From assembly GCF_022557175.1 (NCBI RefSeq), contig NZ_CP092915.1, positions 4,092,001 to 4,156,000 on the forward strand: a DNA stretch of 64,000 bases, in the 5' to 3' direction. A program made the position numbers and the translations under genes. Under the pieces are notes generated by a model. It searched no databases and was not told where the DNA came from. It saw only the letters and a program-made list of their open reading frames with translations. Origin of the DNA: Mycolicibacterium sp. YH-1. GTDB lineage: Bacteria; Actinomycetota; Actinomycetes; Mycobacteriales; Mycobacteriaceae. Positions 18,993-27,728 of the stretch are shown one piece after another; position 1 is the first letter of the stretch, and each line of letters opens with the position of its first letter.

Positions 18993-19728
18993 GTGGTTTC
19001 CAGACGCGGATACATGGGCCGCGTGGGCGCAATGGATTACTGCGGCTATTGCTTTCGGCGCTGGGATTTTTGCCTACCAGCAGGTCAAGGAAGCCCGCGA
19101 GACCCGCCAACGTGTCGCCCAGCCTGAGGTTGTCGTGTTCGTCGATCACCATCAAGTGCGGCGCTACGTCGACCTGGTGATCAAGAACTTCGGTCAGACT
19201 ACGGCTTACAACATCAGGGTGTCTTTGAGTGACTTGTTGCAGGTCGCTCCGTTCAACAACCAAATCGACGGCAAGCGAGTAACCCATCTTCAAGTGCCCG
19301 AGAAAATCGTGGTGTTAGCACCCGGCCAAGAGTGGCGAACCGTTTGGGACTCGGCCGTCAGGCGCGAGAAGTACAAAGGGCCGCCGCTCACGGACAAGTA
19401 CGGTGGCGTTGTCCAGTTCGATGACAAGGTCGATGGCCCCGATAAGCGAACATATAGCAACCCGATTGCGCTCGACATCAGGATGTTCTGGAACACGATG
19501 TGGATTGAACAGAAGAAGGGAAATACAGTCGAGAGCCATCTCCGAGATATCGCTACCACCCTGGAGAGCTACAAAGAAGAGCACGATGGAGTCTGGGTCT
19601 ACACCGTTCCAGGCGACGAAGAACGCGACCATCGGGCAAATCTGGAAAATGACCCAGAATATGCCTTTGACGTCTTTATGGACGACGTCAATCGCGTGGA
19701 ACGGCGATATCCACCTTCTTCCGATTAG
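18967..19728 (+). CDS. Membrane-anchored protein with beta-rich soluble domain
   Basis: 253 residues from ATG 18967; a GTG at 18982 is an alternative. One N-terminal membrane helix (WITAAIAFGAGIFAYQQV) is followed by a basic stretch and a beta-rich domain with VVFVDHHQVRRYVDLVIKNF and GQTTAYNIRVSL. The motif N-x-G-Q-T-T-A-Y-N-I-R-V is nearly repeated in the protein at 34438. A helical tail ends the protein. The start lies inside the end of the previous gene, so the three frames from 17347 to 19728 are one operon. Function unknown. Confidence 0.7.
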   Translation: MRSATVIPEWFPDADTWAAWAQWITAAIAFGAGIFAYQQVKEARETRQRVAQPEVVVFVDHHQVRRYVDLVIKNFGQTTAYNIRVSLSDLLQVAPFNNQIDGKRVTHLQVPEKIVVLAPGQEWRTVWDSAVRREKYKGPPLTDKYGGVVQFDDKVDGPDKRTYSNPIALDIRMFWNTMWIEQKKGNTVESHLRDIATTLESYKEEHDGVWVYTVPGDEERDHRANLENDPEYAFDVFMDDVNRVERRYPPSSD

Positions 19729-19849
19729 ATTGCCTTCCGTCCAAGTGGCACAACGCTTCCCGTGGGGACAGTCTGGTGTCTCGCGATCGTGTTGCGTACC
19801 CAACGCATACCGGACGAACGGTGTGCAGCACGCGTGGTGCGGAGGGCTT

Positions 19850-20932
19850 TCAGGAGTTCAACAGGCCTGGTGTCCAAGTGCGGGGTAGATCCGATGGCTG
19901 AACCGGCTGGCCGATCGCATGCACTCTCCAACCACCAAGCTCTGGCCGAAGAACGAGCGTCAGAATCATGGCGTTTGTCGGAAAATAACCGCCGACTAGT
20001 TGCCAGACCGCTACGCCTTCCGCTTGCGGTGGGTCGTCGGCAAGTCGGATGTAGGCAACGTCATAGACGGGCTTCACTACGCCGGTGGCGATACCGCTGT
20101 TGCTGGTACGGGCACGAAGATTCGGCAAATCCCATAGACCGTCAGACTCCGGTGTGACCGTGGAGCGGATGATTCCCTCATCCAGCTGAAGAACGCCATA
20201 CCACCACATGTATGCGACGGCGAATGGGTTATCCCGGCTGATAGGGCCACCGGCAGCGTGCGACTCCTCTGCGGATGCAGGAATGAGCCGACCCGGAAAT
20301 GGTGGTGCTGAAGTTGGCGCTTCCGATCCGGGAAAGCCGGGCGGAAGTGGAGGCTTTCGGCGTTCTGAACCGACCGCGCTTAGAAGGCGCGAACGCGCAG
20401 TCTCCATGTCTAACCCAAACAGATCAACCGAAACGACCTGTCCCAACAGTCCTGGGCGAGTGCAGTCCGCAATCCTGAAGACCAAGAGTCGCCGCTCTGC
20501 GCCAGACGGGTCTCCCCTCCATGCCTCCTGCCATTCGGCGCTGGCGAACTGGGACTGCAAATACTCATCAGAAAGCACTGCGATTGTGCGGTCCGCCAGT
20601 GACGTTGCGCGGTGCATTTCCTCGACGAAGTGGGCACCTGGAGTGAAGTCCCATGTCTGCAGGAAGGTCGTGTATCCGGCCTCCTCCAAGGTCCACGCGA
20701 GCCATTCCGCCCAAGCCTCGTCTGCGGCCGTATAGCTAACAAAAAAGTCTCGACGTTCATTGTCCCCACTGTCACCCACGGGCCTTAGCGTAGGTGGTCG
20801 ACCTTCAGTGGCGTCGACAAGACGCTCGAGAGCAAGCGACGTCGCGTGAATGGAGCGCAAACCTTCGTGACGAAGACTGTGTTTCGTAGTACTAGACACG
20901 CCCTGACCTACTCGATGCGAACGAGACGACAT
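19850..20932 (-). CDS. TIR-domain protein with C-terminal second domain
   Basis: 360 residues. Residues 60-160 are a TIR domain: DFFVSYTAADEAWAEWLAW (first strand and helix), TFLQTWDFTPGAHF (BB-loop region), IAVLSDEYLQSQF and the catalytic-Glu position in ASAEWQEAW (E133). Bacterial TIR domains are known NAD-cleaving or nucleotide-signalling modules in anti-phage defence. A Pro-rich linker (195-230) leads to a 130-residue domain with FAVAYMWWYGVLQLDEGIIRS and LTLVLRPELGGWRVHAIG, an NTF2-like pattern. ATG 20932 has no strong Shine-Dalgarno. Last of four minus-strand genes beginning with the recombinase. Confidence 0.85.
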   Translation of the reverse strand: MSSRSHRVGQGVSSTTKHSLRHEGLRSIHATSLALERLVDATEGRPPTLRPVGDSGDNERRDFFVSYTAADEAWAEWLAWTLEEAGYTTFLQTWDFTPGAHFVEEMHRATSLADRTIAVLSDEYLQSQFASAEWQEAWRGDPSGAERRLLVFRIADCTRPGLLGQVVSVDLFGLDMETARSRLLSAVGSERRKPPLPPGFPGSEAPTSAPPFPGRLIPASAEESHAAGGPISRDNPFAVAYMWWYGVLQLDEGIIRSTVTPESDGLWDLPNLRARTSNSGIATGVVKPVYDVAYIRLADDPPQAEGVAVWQLVGGYFPTNAMILTLVLRPELGGWRVHAIGQPVQPSDLPRTWTPGLLNS

Positions 20933-21056
20933 GGACGTTTGTCGCGACTGACAACGTTGGGATCGTTAAGAATCAGCAGGTCAAAGGTTGCGTACGTTGG
21001 CGAGTTGAGAGGGTCGTCGGAACTACTGCGGACGGATTGCGGACGCGCCAGAACGC

Positions 21057-21554
21057 TTACAGGGAGACCTCGCCCTCTGGAGCCTGCTCAACCACGACGC
21101 GCCGCATCCACTCAAGCACAGTGTCCACGCGGTGATGTTTGCGCTGCGGAGCGAGAATCTCGTGGAACTGATACCCCACCCCCGCAATCCGCCAAGTGGC
21201 GTGGTCGAGGTGCATCCCACGACCACCGATTGTCGCGTCGATGGTGTTCTTGCCGTGTTTAAGAGTGAGTGTCGTACGGGCAATGCCCCAGTCTGGGTCG
21301 ACCTTCGTCTCTTCCTGCGTTTCCCAGCCGGTCACGGCGGCCACAGTCCGAAACCGCTCGACTACGGGCATCTCGACATCTTGCGGTCTGCCATAGGCCG
21401 CCACGTCGTCCACCGCTTCGGCAAGCTCGGCGAAGCCCAGAAGCTTTAGCCGCAATGACGCGGCGGCCAACAGCCGATCAAAATCGGCAGGGGCAGGCAT
21501 AGCCCTGATGGCCTCTCGGAGGGCCTCCCGAGGGTCTGGTTTCTGTCTAACCAT
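21057..21554 (-). CDS. Unrecognised soluble protein
   Basis: 165 residues from ATG 21554, preceded by GGTGGAAT. The N-terminal half is helical (PREALREAIRAM, FDRLLAAASLRLKLLGFAELAEAV), the C-terminal half beta-rich (ARTTLTLKHGKNTIDATIG, WRIAGVGYQFHEIL). No signal, membrane segment or catalytic motif seen. It sits between the TIR gene and the UDG-fold gene with gaps of about 120 bp on each side, same strand, and could be part of the same defence module. Function unknown. Confidence 0.65.
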   Translation of the reverse strand: MVRQKPDPREALREAIRAMPAPADFDRLLAAASLRLKLLGFAELAEAVDDVAAYGRPQDVEMPVVERFRTVAAVTGWETQEETKVDPDWGIARTTLTLKHGKNTIDATIGGRGMHLDHATWRIAGVGYQFHEILAPQRKHHRVDTVLEWMRRVVVEQAPEGEVSL

Positions 21555-21666
21555 GAGGTCATTCCACCAGACACCGACGTCAGATTTTACGGAGAGAGAC
21601 AAAGCGCTGGCCGTTCGAGGCAGTGGCCGGGGGCAATACGGGCTACCCCCAGGGGGTGCGTCGACG

Positions 21667-22323
21667 CTACTCGACCAAGGGGAACTGGGTCTTTTCGCCG
21701 TTGACTACGCGTGCAACCGTCTCAAAGGCTCGCTGCTGCTTATCGAGTCGAGCCTGGCGCTCGGCCAGGTCCGGCGTCCATTGCGCTTGCCGGCTCGGGT
21801 GAATGCTCTCGATGACCACCAGGCCACGGTCGGCAACCATCGCTGGGCGCAGCTTCACGACGCGCTTCCAAACGTCGACTGCTGATCCTCCTTGCAACAG
21901 AACTACTTTCAAGGCAGGGATCAGGTCGATGAGTTCGCAGAGGACCTCGGCTCCGGCGTTCTTCTCCTCGGCATTCGGAGCACGGTCGATGAACCACGGG
22001 TAGGCGTTCCACGGCAGGACCCAACGCGGGGAGATTTCATGGGCGTCGAATAGTTTGCATTGGGCTTCGGCAGTTGCATCGTTGTTCTCGATGCATAGGA
22101 AGCCCGAACCCCCGCCGTCGAGTGTTGCTTTTCCGGGATCGCTCAAGACGCTAAGGACTTTGGCATCGACGCCACCGTGCAGCGGAGCTACCTTGGGTAG
22201 CCAGCCGCGCCCATTCGGATCAGTCAGTTGGTCAACGAAGGCGTTGATAGGGGCAATGTGCGGGTCTGATTGATGAGCGAGCTGGCTAGCCTTGAACTCT
22301 GCATCTTTCATCCGCCGCACCAT
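21667..22323 (-). CDS. Uracil-DNA glycosylase-superfamily protein
   Basis: 218 residues. Three family marks are visible: LSDPGKA near residue 60 (the G/S-x-DPG motif after the first strand), WNAYPW near 105, and IHPSRQAQ near 175 (the HPS DNA-binding loop). These fit the UDG fold but the usual catalytic context of families 1-5 is not complete, so base-excision activity is not certain. It starts 10 bp after the serine recombinase stop and shares its strand. Such stand-alone UDG-fold proteins occur on mobile elements. No signal peptide. Confidence 0.72.
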   Translation of the reverse strand: MVRRMKDAEFKASQLAHQSDPHIAPINAFVDQLTDPNGRGWLPKVAPLHGGVDAKVLSVLSDPGKATLDGGGSGFLCIENNDATAEAQCKLFDAHEISPRWVLPWNAYPWFIDRAPNAEEKNAGAEVLCELIDLIPALKVVLLQGGSAVDVWKRVVKLRPAMVADRGLVVIESIHPSRQAQWTPDLAERQARLDKQQRAFETVARVVNGEKTQFPLVE

Positions 22324-22333
22324 GGCAGGCAGG

Positions 22334-22933
22334 CTAGCTGACCGCTTCTGCGAGAACTCGATAAACCGTCGCCCGGCTTACGCCAAGCGCGGCGGCAATG
22401 GTGGTCGCTGATTCCCCACTTGTATGCATCCGCTGAGCCAGCGCAGCCTTTTGGCCATCGAGGACCTTGGGCCGCCCGATAGCCTGTCCGCGGGCCCGGC
22501 GTGCTTCGCGGGCGGCTGTGCGACGCTCACGGCCAAGTTCTAATTCCAGTTCGGCCAAGCTCGCGAGTACTCCGGCCACCATGCGTCCAGCGGCGGTGCT
22601 GGTGTCGATGCCCTCACGCAGGCTGCGCAGCACGATGCCACGCTCGCCAAGTTCCCTAATGGTGGTCATGACCTCGGCGGCGTTCCGGCCCAATCGGTCG
22701 ATTCCAACGACCGTGATCGCGTCGCCTTCGCGCGCGTAGTCGAGCAGACGACTCAGACCGGGGCGCTGTTCCCTAGTGCTCATGCCGGTGAGCTTGTCGC
22801 TGTAGATGCGGTTAGGTTCCACCCCGGCGGCAGTGAGGGCGTCGGCTTGAGCATCGAGGCTCTGGTGCCCGGTAGAGACACGGCAATAACCAAGCAAGGT
22901 TCCGTTGGCGGCGGGAGCGGTCGCAGTCGACAT
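22334..22933 (-). CDS. Small serine recombinase (resolvase/invertase type)
   Basis: 199 residues. The N-terminal catalytic domain has LLGYCRVSTGHQSLDAQ with the nucleophilic Ser, then DKLTGMSTREQRPGLSRLLDYAREGD and VVGIDRLGRN. A helix-turn-helix (ESATTIAAALGVSRATVYRVL) ends the protein. Size and layout match Tn3-type resolvases and DNA invertases. ATG 22933 is chosen over an upstream frame start at 22957 because it begins the protein-like part. A res-like repeat array lies immediately upstream. No transposase is seen, so this may be an orphan from a lost transposon or an element-maintenance resolvase. Confidence 0.9.
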   Translation of the reverse strand: MSTATAPAANGTLLGYCRVSTGHQSLDAQADALTAAGVEPNRIYSDKLTGMSTREQRPGLSRLLDYAREGDAITVVGIDRLGRNAAEVMTTIRELGERGIVLRSLREGIDTSTAAGRMVAGVLASLAELELELGRERRTAAREARRARGQAIGRPKVLDGQKAALAQRMHTSGESATTIAAALGVSRATVYRVLAEAVS

Positions 22934-22936
22934 ACA

Positions 22937-23006
22937 GAGAGTGCTCAAAAGTCTCACAAGCCGTCAATATGCGATAGATATTATGAGACGTGTATTGAGA
23001 GTGCTC
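22937..23006. promoter_or_regulatory. Candidate res site upstream of the serine recombinase
   Basis: GAGAGTGCTC occurs directly repeated at 22937-22946 and 22997-23006, 60 bp apart. Between them GTCTCA (22951) and TGAGAC (22984) form the ends of a 39-bp imperfect palindrome with an AT-rich centre. Directly upstream of a resolvase gene this is the expected form and place of a res site. The rest of 22.93-23.21 kb shows no gene. Confidence 0.5.
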
Positions 23007-23209
23007 GACGTGGCGATTCTTCTGCTGCAAGCGATCCTGTCCACCCCGTCTCAGTTCTTTAGTTCTGAGATGCGATCGCTTGGTTGCGTGCTAGCAACTA
23101 TCGACTAGCGGAGCAATCGCACTCGGCGCCAGAACAATCGCTCGACTGTTGTCGATGGCGGCGCTGCACTGTCGCCCGTGACGTTTGTGGAACACAGATG
23201 GCCGGCGAC

Positions 23210-26158
23210 CTAGTTAGCGTTTTGGGCTTCCAGCCAGGCGCCGTGTTTCGCAACGAATTGACCAAAGATCGCCAGTGCGTCTAGGGGCCTGTCGCCAAGG
23301 AAGCCACCTGAAAACTGCGCTCGCGTTGCGAGTCTTTCCAGAGTGGCGTGTCTTTCGCTTCCAGCCACAATCCAAGGCGCATAGCCTCTACGGCGAACGA
23401 CTTCGGCCAAGCTCAATACCATTGAGGATGCGCCGACTGCCACTGCTGCACCGCCTATCAGCCAGAAATGATTTGCACCCGCATCTTTTTCACGTTCACG
23501 ATCAGGGTAGGCGTCAAGGATGGTCTCAAGGGTGGTGCTGCCGGAGAGTGCAAGTCGATAATTGTGGCGACAGGCGTAGGCGGTCAGGTCTGTCACGAAT
23601 TCTCTTATTTGACTATCGAATTCGATGCGCTCTGCCATCGTCTCAACTTCACTCAGAAGGAGGCCCCAGGCCAATGAGTTCTGGTGTTCAAGCGTATGCA
23701 GACTGCAAATCCGTAAGATGTCACACGCTGATTCCAACTTTCTGTCTGTATCGACGTTCTTCCCCGATATTGAGGTAATAACAATCGCTGCAGCGTATTC
23801 ATTTTGGTCCGTCGGTGTCAGTAGTGTGCGAATCAGATATTCGAAAACTTTCGAGCCGGGACCGGTGGTGTCGACTGCCGCCCGCGTCGCTACTCCGAGG
23901 ACATCACGAAGAAGCGCGTGTATTGGCGGAGCCGACGCCTGGCTGCTCAATGTGGGGTTGGAGGCTCCGCTGTCTATGGCAGGCTTGGCGGCTGTTGTCT
24001 GGCCTTCTTTGACACTCTCTCGGAGTGCCCATCGATTCAGAGCAGCACGTCGGGCAGTCCTGGTGTGAGCCATATGAGCGTTGACAAAATCGGCGACCGA
24101 CTGTGCCACTTGGTGGGCCGTACCGATGTCACCTGAAGTCACCAGATCGGAAGTGAGTTTCATGAGAGCTAAAGCAGCGCTGCATGTCTCATCGATTTCG
24201 GCACTGCTTCGTACTTTGAATCCGCGCCGTGCTCGGGAGATCCAACCGGGGCGAATAGATTGGTCTTCCAATGGCAGTGCGTAGGCGAGGTTGTCGTGCC
24301 GGTTGACCGCCATACCGATGACGCTCGTGATCCGGAGTCGTAGACCTGCCTGCATCGGTTCACTGGCTAGAAGTCTCCTGAGACCGCCGCGATGCGGCAA
24401 GAAAATTCCCCGCTGGCGCGCGCCGATAGGCCGATCCCAAGTTCCCGGAACAGCACCAATGAGCGACTCGACGGCTGAACACGACTCGATGAGTGAATTT
24501 AGTTCCATAGCCGATGCTTGGTATTTCCCCACCGTTCGGCCAACATTGCGTGCTTGTTGCTTCCGGATCGACACGAACCCGGCGGCGGCGCGAGCGAAAT
24601 CAACCCGCCCAAATATGGTAAGTAGCGCGAAGATCAGACTGCATGCCCATATCGCCAAGGACACTGTTGAGAGCCAGTTTCGTAGGAACGTCCATGGGCC
24701 GCGCTCTGGCTGGCTGGGCTGCCAAATCGCGAGACCGATCATGGTCAAGGACGCGGCGTAAGCGACATCTAATTGCCAGGACTGGCTTGTGTGACGCGCA
24801 ATAATCCCTGGAAGTCGATTTCCCGAAAGGTTCGCGGCAAAAACTTGGACAGTGGCGAGTAGGGCCAACGTCGCAATCGCAGGAGCGACCGGTACTTCAA
24901 GCGGGCTGATTTTCGGAAGCTGTGCTTGAAGCAGCGCCGAACTGCCGAAGCACACCGCAAGAACGACTATCCAGCAAAAAAGCCGTCGCCATACGGGACC
25001 GGTCGGCATGGCAGCGATGCCACCGCGAGCTAGGACAGGCTGCGGAAGCGTTCGTAGGCTGGCGTTCGCCAAGCGCGCTATTTCTGTGATCTCGGTCGAC
25101 GTGAACTTCCCGTTCGTCGCTGCATCCGCGATGACCAATGGTGTGGCCGGACCTCGCGCCCGCAGAGCGACTGCGAGAAGCTGTGCCAGCAGCGGAAATT
25201 CATCGGCAGGGTCCCGAGCCGACAATGCTGCGAGCACCATCGCCTCCAGTTCATGCCTCTGTCGGAGGAGGCTCACGAGTGCCCTGCGAGCAAGCAAGGT
25301 TTCTCCGCTTGGGTCGTACGGGCCGAGCGTGCGATCAACCGCTTGGAGGAGATGGCCGAAGATACAACGAGCATGTTCGTCGCTCATGGTGCTAGCCACT
25401 TCGGGCACGAGCCGGAGCAGTGCACAACGTCGAGCCGGTAGTTTTTCTGCCACAAGTTGTTGACTAACGACTGTCTCAAGCTCAAGCCCGTCGGCGTGGT
25501 GTCTGATCCATTGATTTGCTGCGATCCGCCAGTCGTGCGGTGTGTTGTTGCTTGCTACGTCGACGACGAGGCTGAGGGAAATGGTCGGATCGGGTTTGTT
25601 GGCGACTAATGCTTGGAGTACGCGATTGCCTAGTAGCGCGGATGCCAGTTGGTTGCCGCGCATCGCAGGAATTTTCGTTGGGCTCGTCCATCTAACGGCC
25701 CCACCCACTACGCAGCGCCAGAAGGACCTACGTCTGCCAATTGCGTGTGCGGTGGCGACGGGCCTGGAACTTGGGAGTGCGGTCTCGCTGCCATCATCCT
25801 TCGGCATATCCCGTTTGAATCGCCTCTTGTCGATGACGGTAAACCCCCTTGTCGTATCGGTGACCGGGGGGCTTGCATCTGAGGTTTCTCTTTCGCGGCT
25901 TACGGCGGTCTCTTGGACGACAGTTTGCGGTTGAACCTTGTTGGACTGCCAACGCAGCCACAAGAGGGCCAACTTCAGAATGAAAGGCTTGATGAACTTG
26001 CGAAGTAGTCGGCGGACGGGTGTAGTGATGGTTTGCCGGAGGTTCTGAACCATCGCGGACTGGACTAACGCCAGCGAGTAATATCTGGGAAGTTGAGTGA
26101 TAGATAGCCCATCGAAAACCTCAAATGGCCTGTGATCAACCGGAACTGGTTCGCTCAA
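23210..26158 (-). CDS. Large membrane protein of unknown function, coupled to a portal-like gene
   Basis: 982 residues, not recognised. Residues 1-70 hold amphipathic helices; 70-380 a long helical soluble region including Leu/Ala-rich repeats (FPLLAQLLAVALRARG); four membrane helices at about 390-410, 423-443, 463-481 and 494-516; then some 400 soluble residues and a last hydrophobic helix near 915-940 (WLIGGAAVAVGASSMVL). No ATPase or nuclease motif is visible. The start is TTG at 26158, overlapping the stop of the upstream gene by four bases (TTGA), so the two are made together. Low GC and ordinary codon use. Confidence 0.75.
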   Translation of the reverse strand: MSEPVPVDHRPFEVFDGLSITQLPRYYSLALVQSAMVQNLRQTITTPVRRLLRKFIKPFILKLALLWLRWQSNKVQPQTVVQETAVSRERETSDASPPVTDTTRGFTVIDKRRFKRDMPKDDGSETALPSSRPVATAHAIGRRRSFWRCVVGGAVRWTSPTKIPAMRGNQLASALLGNRVLQALVANKPDPTISLSLVVDVASNNTPHDWRIAANQWIRHHADGLELETVVSQQLVAEKLPARRCALLRLVPEVASTMSDEHARCIFGHLLQAVDRTLGPYDPSGETLLARRALVSLLRQRHELEAMVLAALSARDPADEFPLLAQLLAVALRARGPATPLVIADAATNGKFTSTEITEIARLANASLRTLPQPVLARGGIAAMPTGPVWRRLFCWIVVLAVCFGSSALLQAQLPKISPLEVPVAPAIATLALLATVQVFAANLSGNRLPGIIARHTSQSWQLDVAYAASLTMIGLAIWQPSQPERGPWTFLRNWLSTVSLAIWACSLIFALLTIFGRVDFARAAAGFVSIRKQQARNVGRTVGKYQASAMELNSLIESCSAVESLIGAVPGTWDRPIGARQRGIFLPHRGGLRRLLASEPMQAGLRLRITSVIGMAVNRHDNLAYALPLEDQSIRPGWISRARRGFKVRSSAEIDETCSAALALMKLTSDLVTSGDIGTAHQVAQSVADFVNAHMAHTRTARRAALNRWALRESVKEGQTTAAKPAIDSGASNPTLSSQASAPPIHALLRDVLGVATRAAVDTTGPGSKVFEYLIRTLLTPTDQNEYAAAIVITSISGKNVDTDRKLESACDILRICSLHTLEHQNSLAWGLLLSEVETMAERIEFDSQIREFVTDLTAYACRHNYRLALSGSTTLETILDAYPDREREKDAGANHFWLIGGAAVAVGASSMVLSLAEVVRRRGYAPWIVAGSERHATLERLATRAQFSGGFLGDRPLDALAIFGQFVAKHGAWLEAQNAN

Positions 26159-27498
26159 CTGACTGGCTTACTTGGCGTGGCCCCGTCAGTAGTCAACGCT
26201 TGGGCCGAAGGGCTCATGTTCGTGAAGCCTTGAAAGTAGAGTCCTTTGGGTATGGCGATTTTCAGCATGTTGCCACCGAGAATAGGCCCAAGAATTTCGC
26301 GAGTGCTCTCCTCGCATTTCGCTAAGACGCGGTTCGCAAACGGGACTCGAGCACGTTGGCTTTGGCGCACTTCGTCGGGGACCTCGTCGGTGTCCCATGC
26401 GGCATCGCAAGCCAAGATGTGTTCAGCTATCTCTCGCTGGAGTTGCAGGCTCACGAATGGTTCGAGGAGGCTTATTCCGTAAGGGCTATTAGCCTGCGTT
26501 GCGCCAGTCATGTGCATGACTTTTCGATGAACCAGAGTTCCCGATGTCGTTGTTTCCAGGTAGGCGCCGTCATCGCGTATTGAAACGGTCTCGGGCCGGA
26601 GAAGACGTATGTCTTCGTCTGACACTGGCCCGTGCAGCAGGTAGCCGTTTCCGCATACGTACGCATCGCGCACTAGATGTGCTGTGTAAGTTCGACTTAG
26701 CCCGAGGTCGAGAAAATCTCGCACGAAACCTGCTGTTTCAGCGTTCGTGCCTCCCATGGAGTTCATTCCCTGGCTGAGCTGCGTGGCCAGTCTGTCGATC
26801 GCCCCACGTACAGCGGGTGACTCGTTGTAGATCCTTCTGACTATTGGTAACTGGCGTGCTATTTGGTCGTGAGTCATCAGCGGACTCGTTGCATGAATTA
26901 CAAGGGGTGACCGGCTGGCCTCTGCTCGTACTTTCACTGCGTGAGCCGCGACCCGCCACCCCTGCAATCGGATCAGGTCTGCAACTTCTCGGTCGGCCTT
27001 TGCATCTATCTGGCTGCCGATGATGTCGGCGTTCGTGATGGAGTCGCCTGACAATCCGCTCGTAAGTGCACGTCTTCCAACCAGTCTCGCTAGATAGGAA
27101 ATCGTGTGTTGTATCTGCACGTCGACCGGATGGTTGGCAACGACCGCATAGAGGAGAGGGTTATCTTCTGTGCTTGTTGGAGACTGCACAACGTGAGCCG
27201 GAGGTGGTGCAGGCATTAGAGGAGCCCTAGGCAGCTGAACGGTTCGTCCGAGTCCGAGCTGAATAGTAAAGCCAAACACTAGGTGGTTCAGGCACGACCC
27301 ATGATCAAAGAGGCCGATGCGAACGAATTGCCCCTCCTCGTTGTCAAGAGACGGTGACGTCGAAATAATGGACGCCAGCTCGCTTAGCGCTCTGGTAGAA
27401 GCAAGCAGATGTGAGCGCGTGGCTTCGCCGTAGCCTGCGTTTAGCCCCCGGAAGGCATTGACAAGTTGTAGTCGGTTTGCGGTATCGGTGACTACCAC
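26155..27498 (-). CDS. HK97-type phage-portal-like protein
   Basis: 447 residues. Residues 1-200 are an N-terminal region unlike portals. Residues 220-365 resemble phage portal cores: SPAVRGAIDRLATQLSQG, DAYVCGNGYLL, LRPETVSI, and NSPYGISLLEPF, which match the usual portal features (helix, D-x-x-x-x-GNGY, L-x-P-x-x-V, S-P-Y-G-x-S-x-L). It ends soon after, so it is shorter than a virion portal. GTG 27498 follows AAGGAA. No capsid, terminase or protease gene is nearby; the partner is a membrane protein. A domesticated portal is the likely reading, but distant similarity only. Confidence 0.6.
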   Translation of the reverse strand: MVVTDTANRLQLVNAFRGLNAGYGEATRSHLLASTRALSELASIISTSPSLDNEEGQFVRIGLFDHGSCLNHLVFGFTIQLGLGRTVQLPRAPLMPAPPPAHVVQSPTSTEDNPLLYAVVANHPVDVQIQHTISYLARLVGRRALTSGLSGDSITNADIIGSQIDAKADREVADLIRLQGWRVAAHAVKVRAEASRSPLVIHATSPLMTHDQIARQLPIVRRIYNESPAVRGAIDRLATQLSQGMNSMGGTNAETAGFVRDFLDLGLSRTYTAHLVRDAYVCGNGYLLHGPVSDEDIRLLRPETVSIRDDGAYLETTTSGTLVHRKVMHMTGATQANSPYGISLLEPFVSLQLQREIAEHILACDAAWDTDEVPDEVRQSQRARVPFANRVLAKCEESTREILGPILGGNMLKIAIPKGLYFQGFTNMSPSAQALTTDGATPSKPVS

Positions 27499-27728
27499 TG
27501 CTGCCTGTTCCTTGTTGACTAAATTGACGACCCGTTCGACTCGGGCCTACGCAAACTAAGATACCAAGACGGAGGGGCGCACAGAGCATCTTGACCTGCG
27601 CACCGCAACGCCGTGCATGTGAGATCGAGACGCCGGTCGCGTGCACTTCGCTCTCGCTGGTCGCGGAACTTTCGCTGCGACTTTAGGAGGCGCACACCGT
27701 TGGTTCTGAAGCAGGTCCCCGCCGGGAG

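Noticed and set aside
22334-23209. A complete transposon around the serine recombinase
   Set aside because: No transposase and no terminal inverted repeats were seen; only the recombinase and a res-like site.
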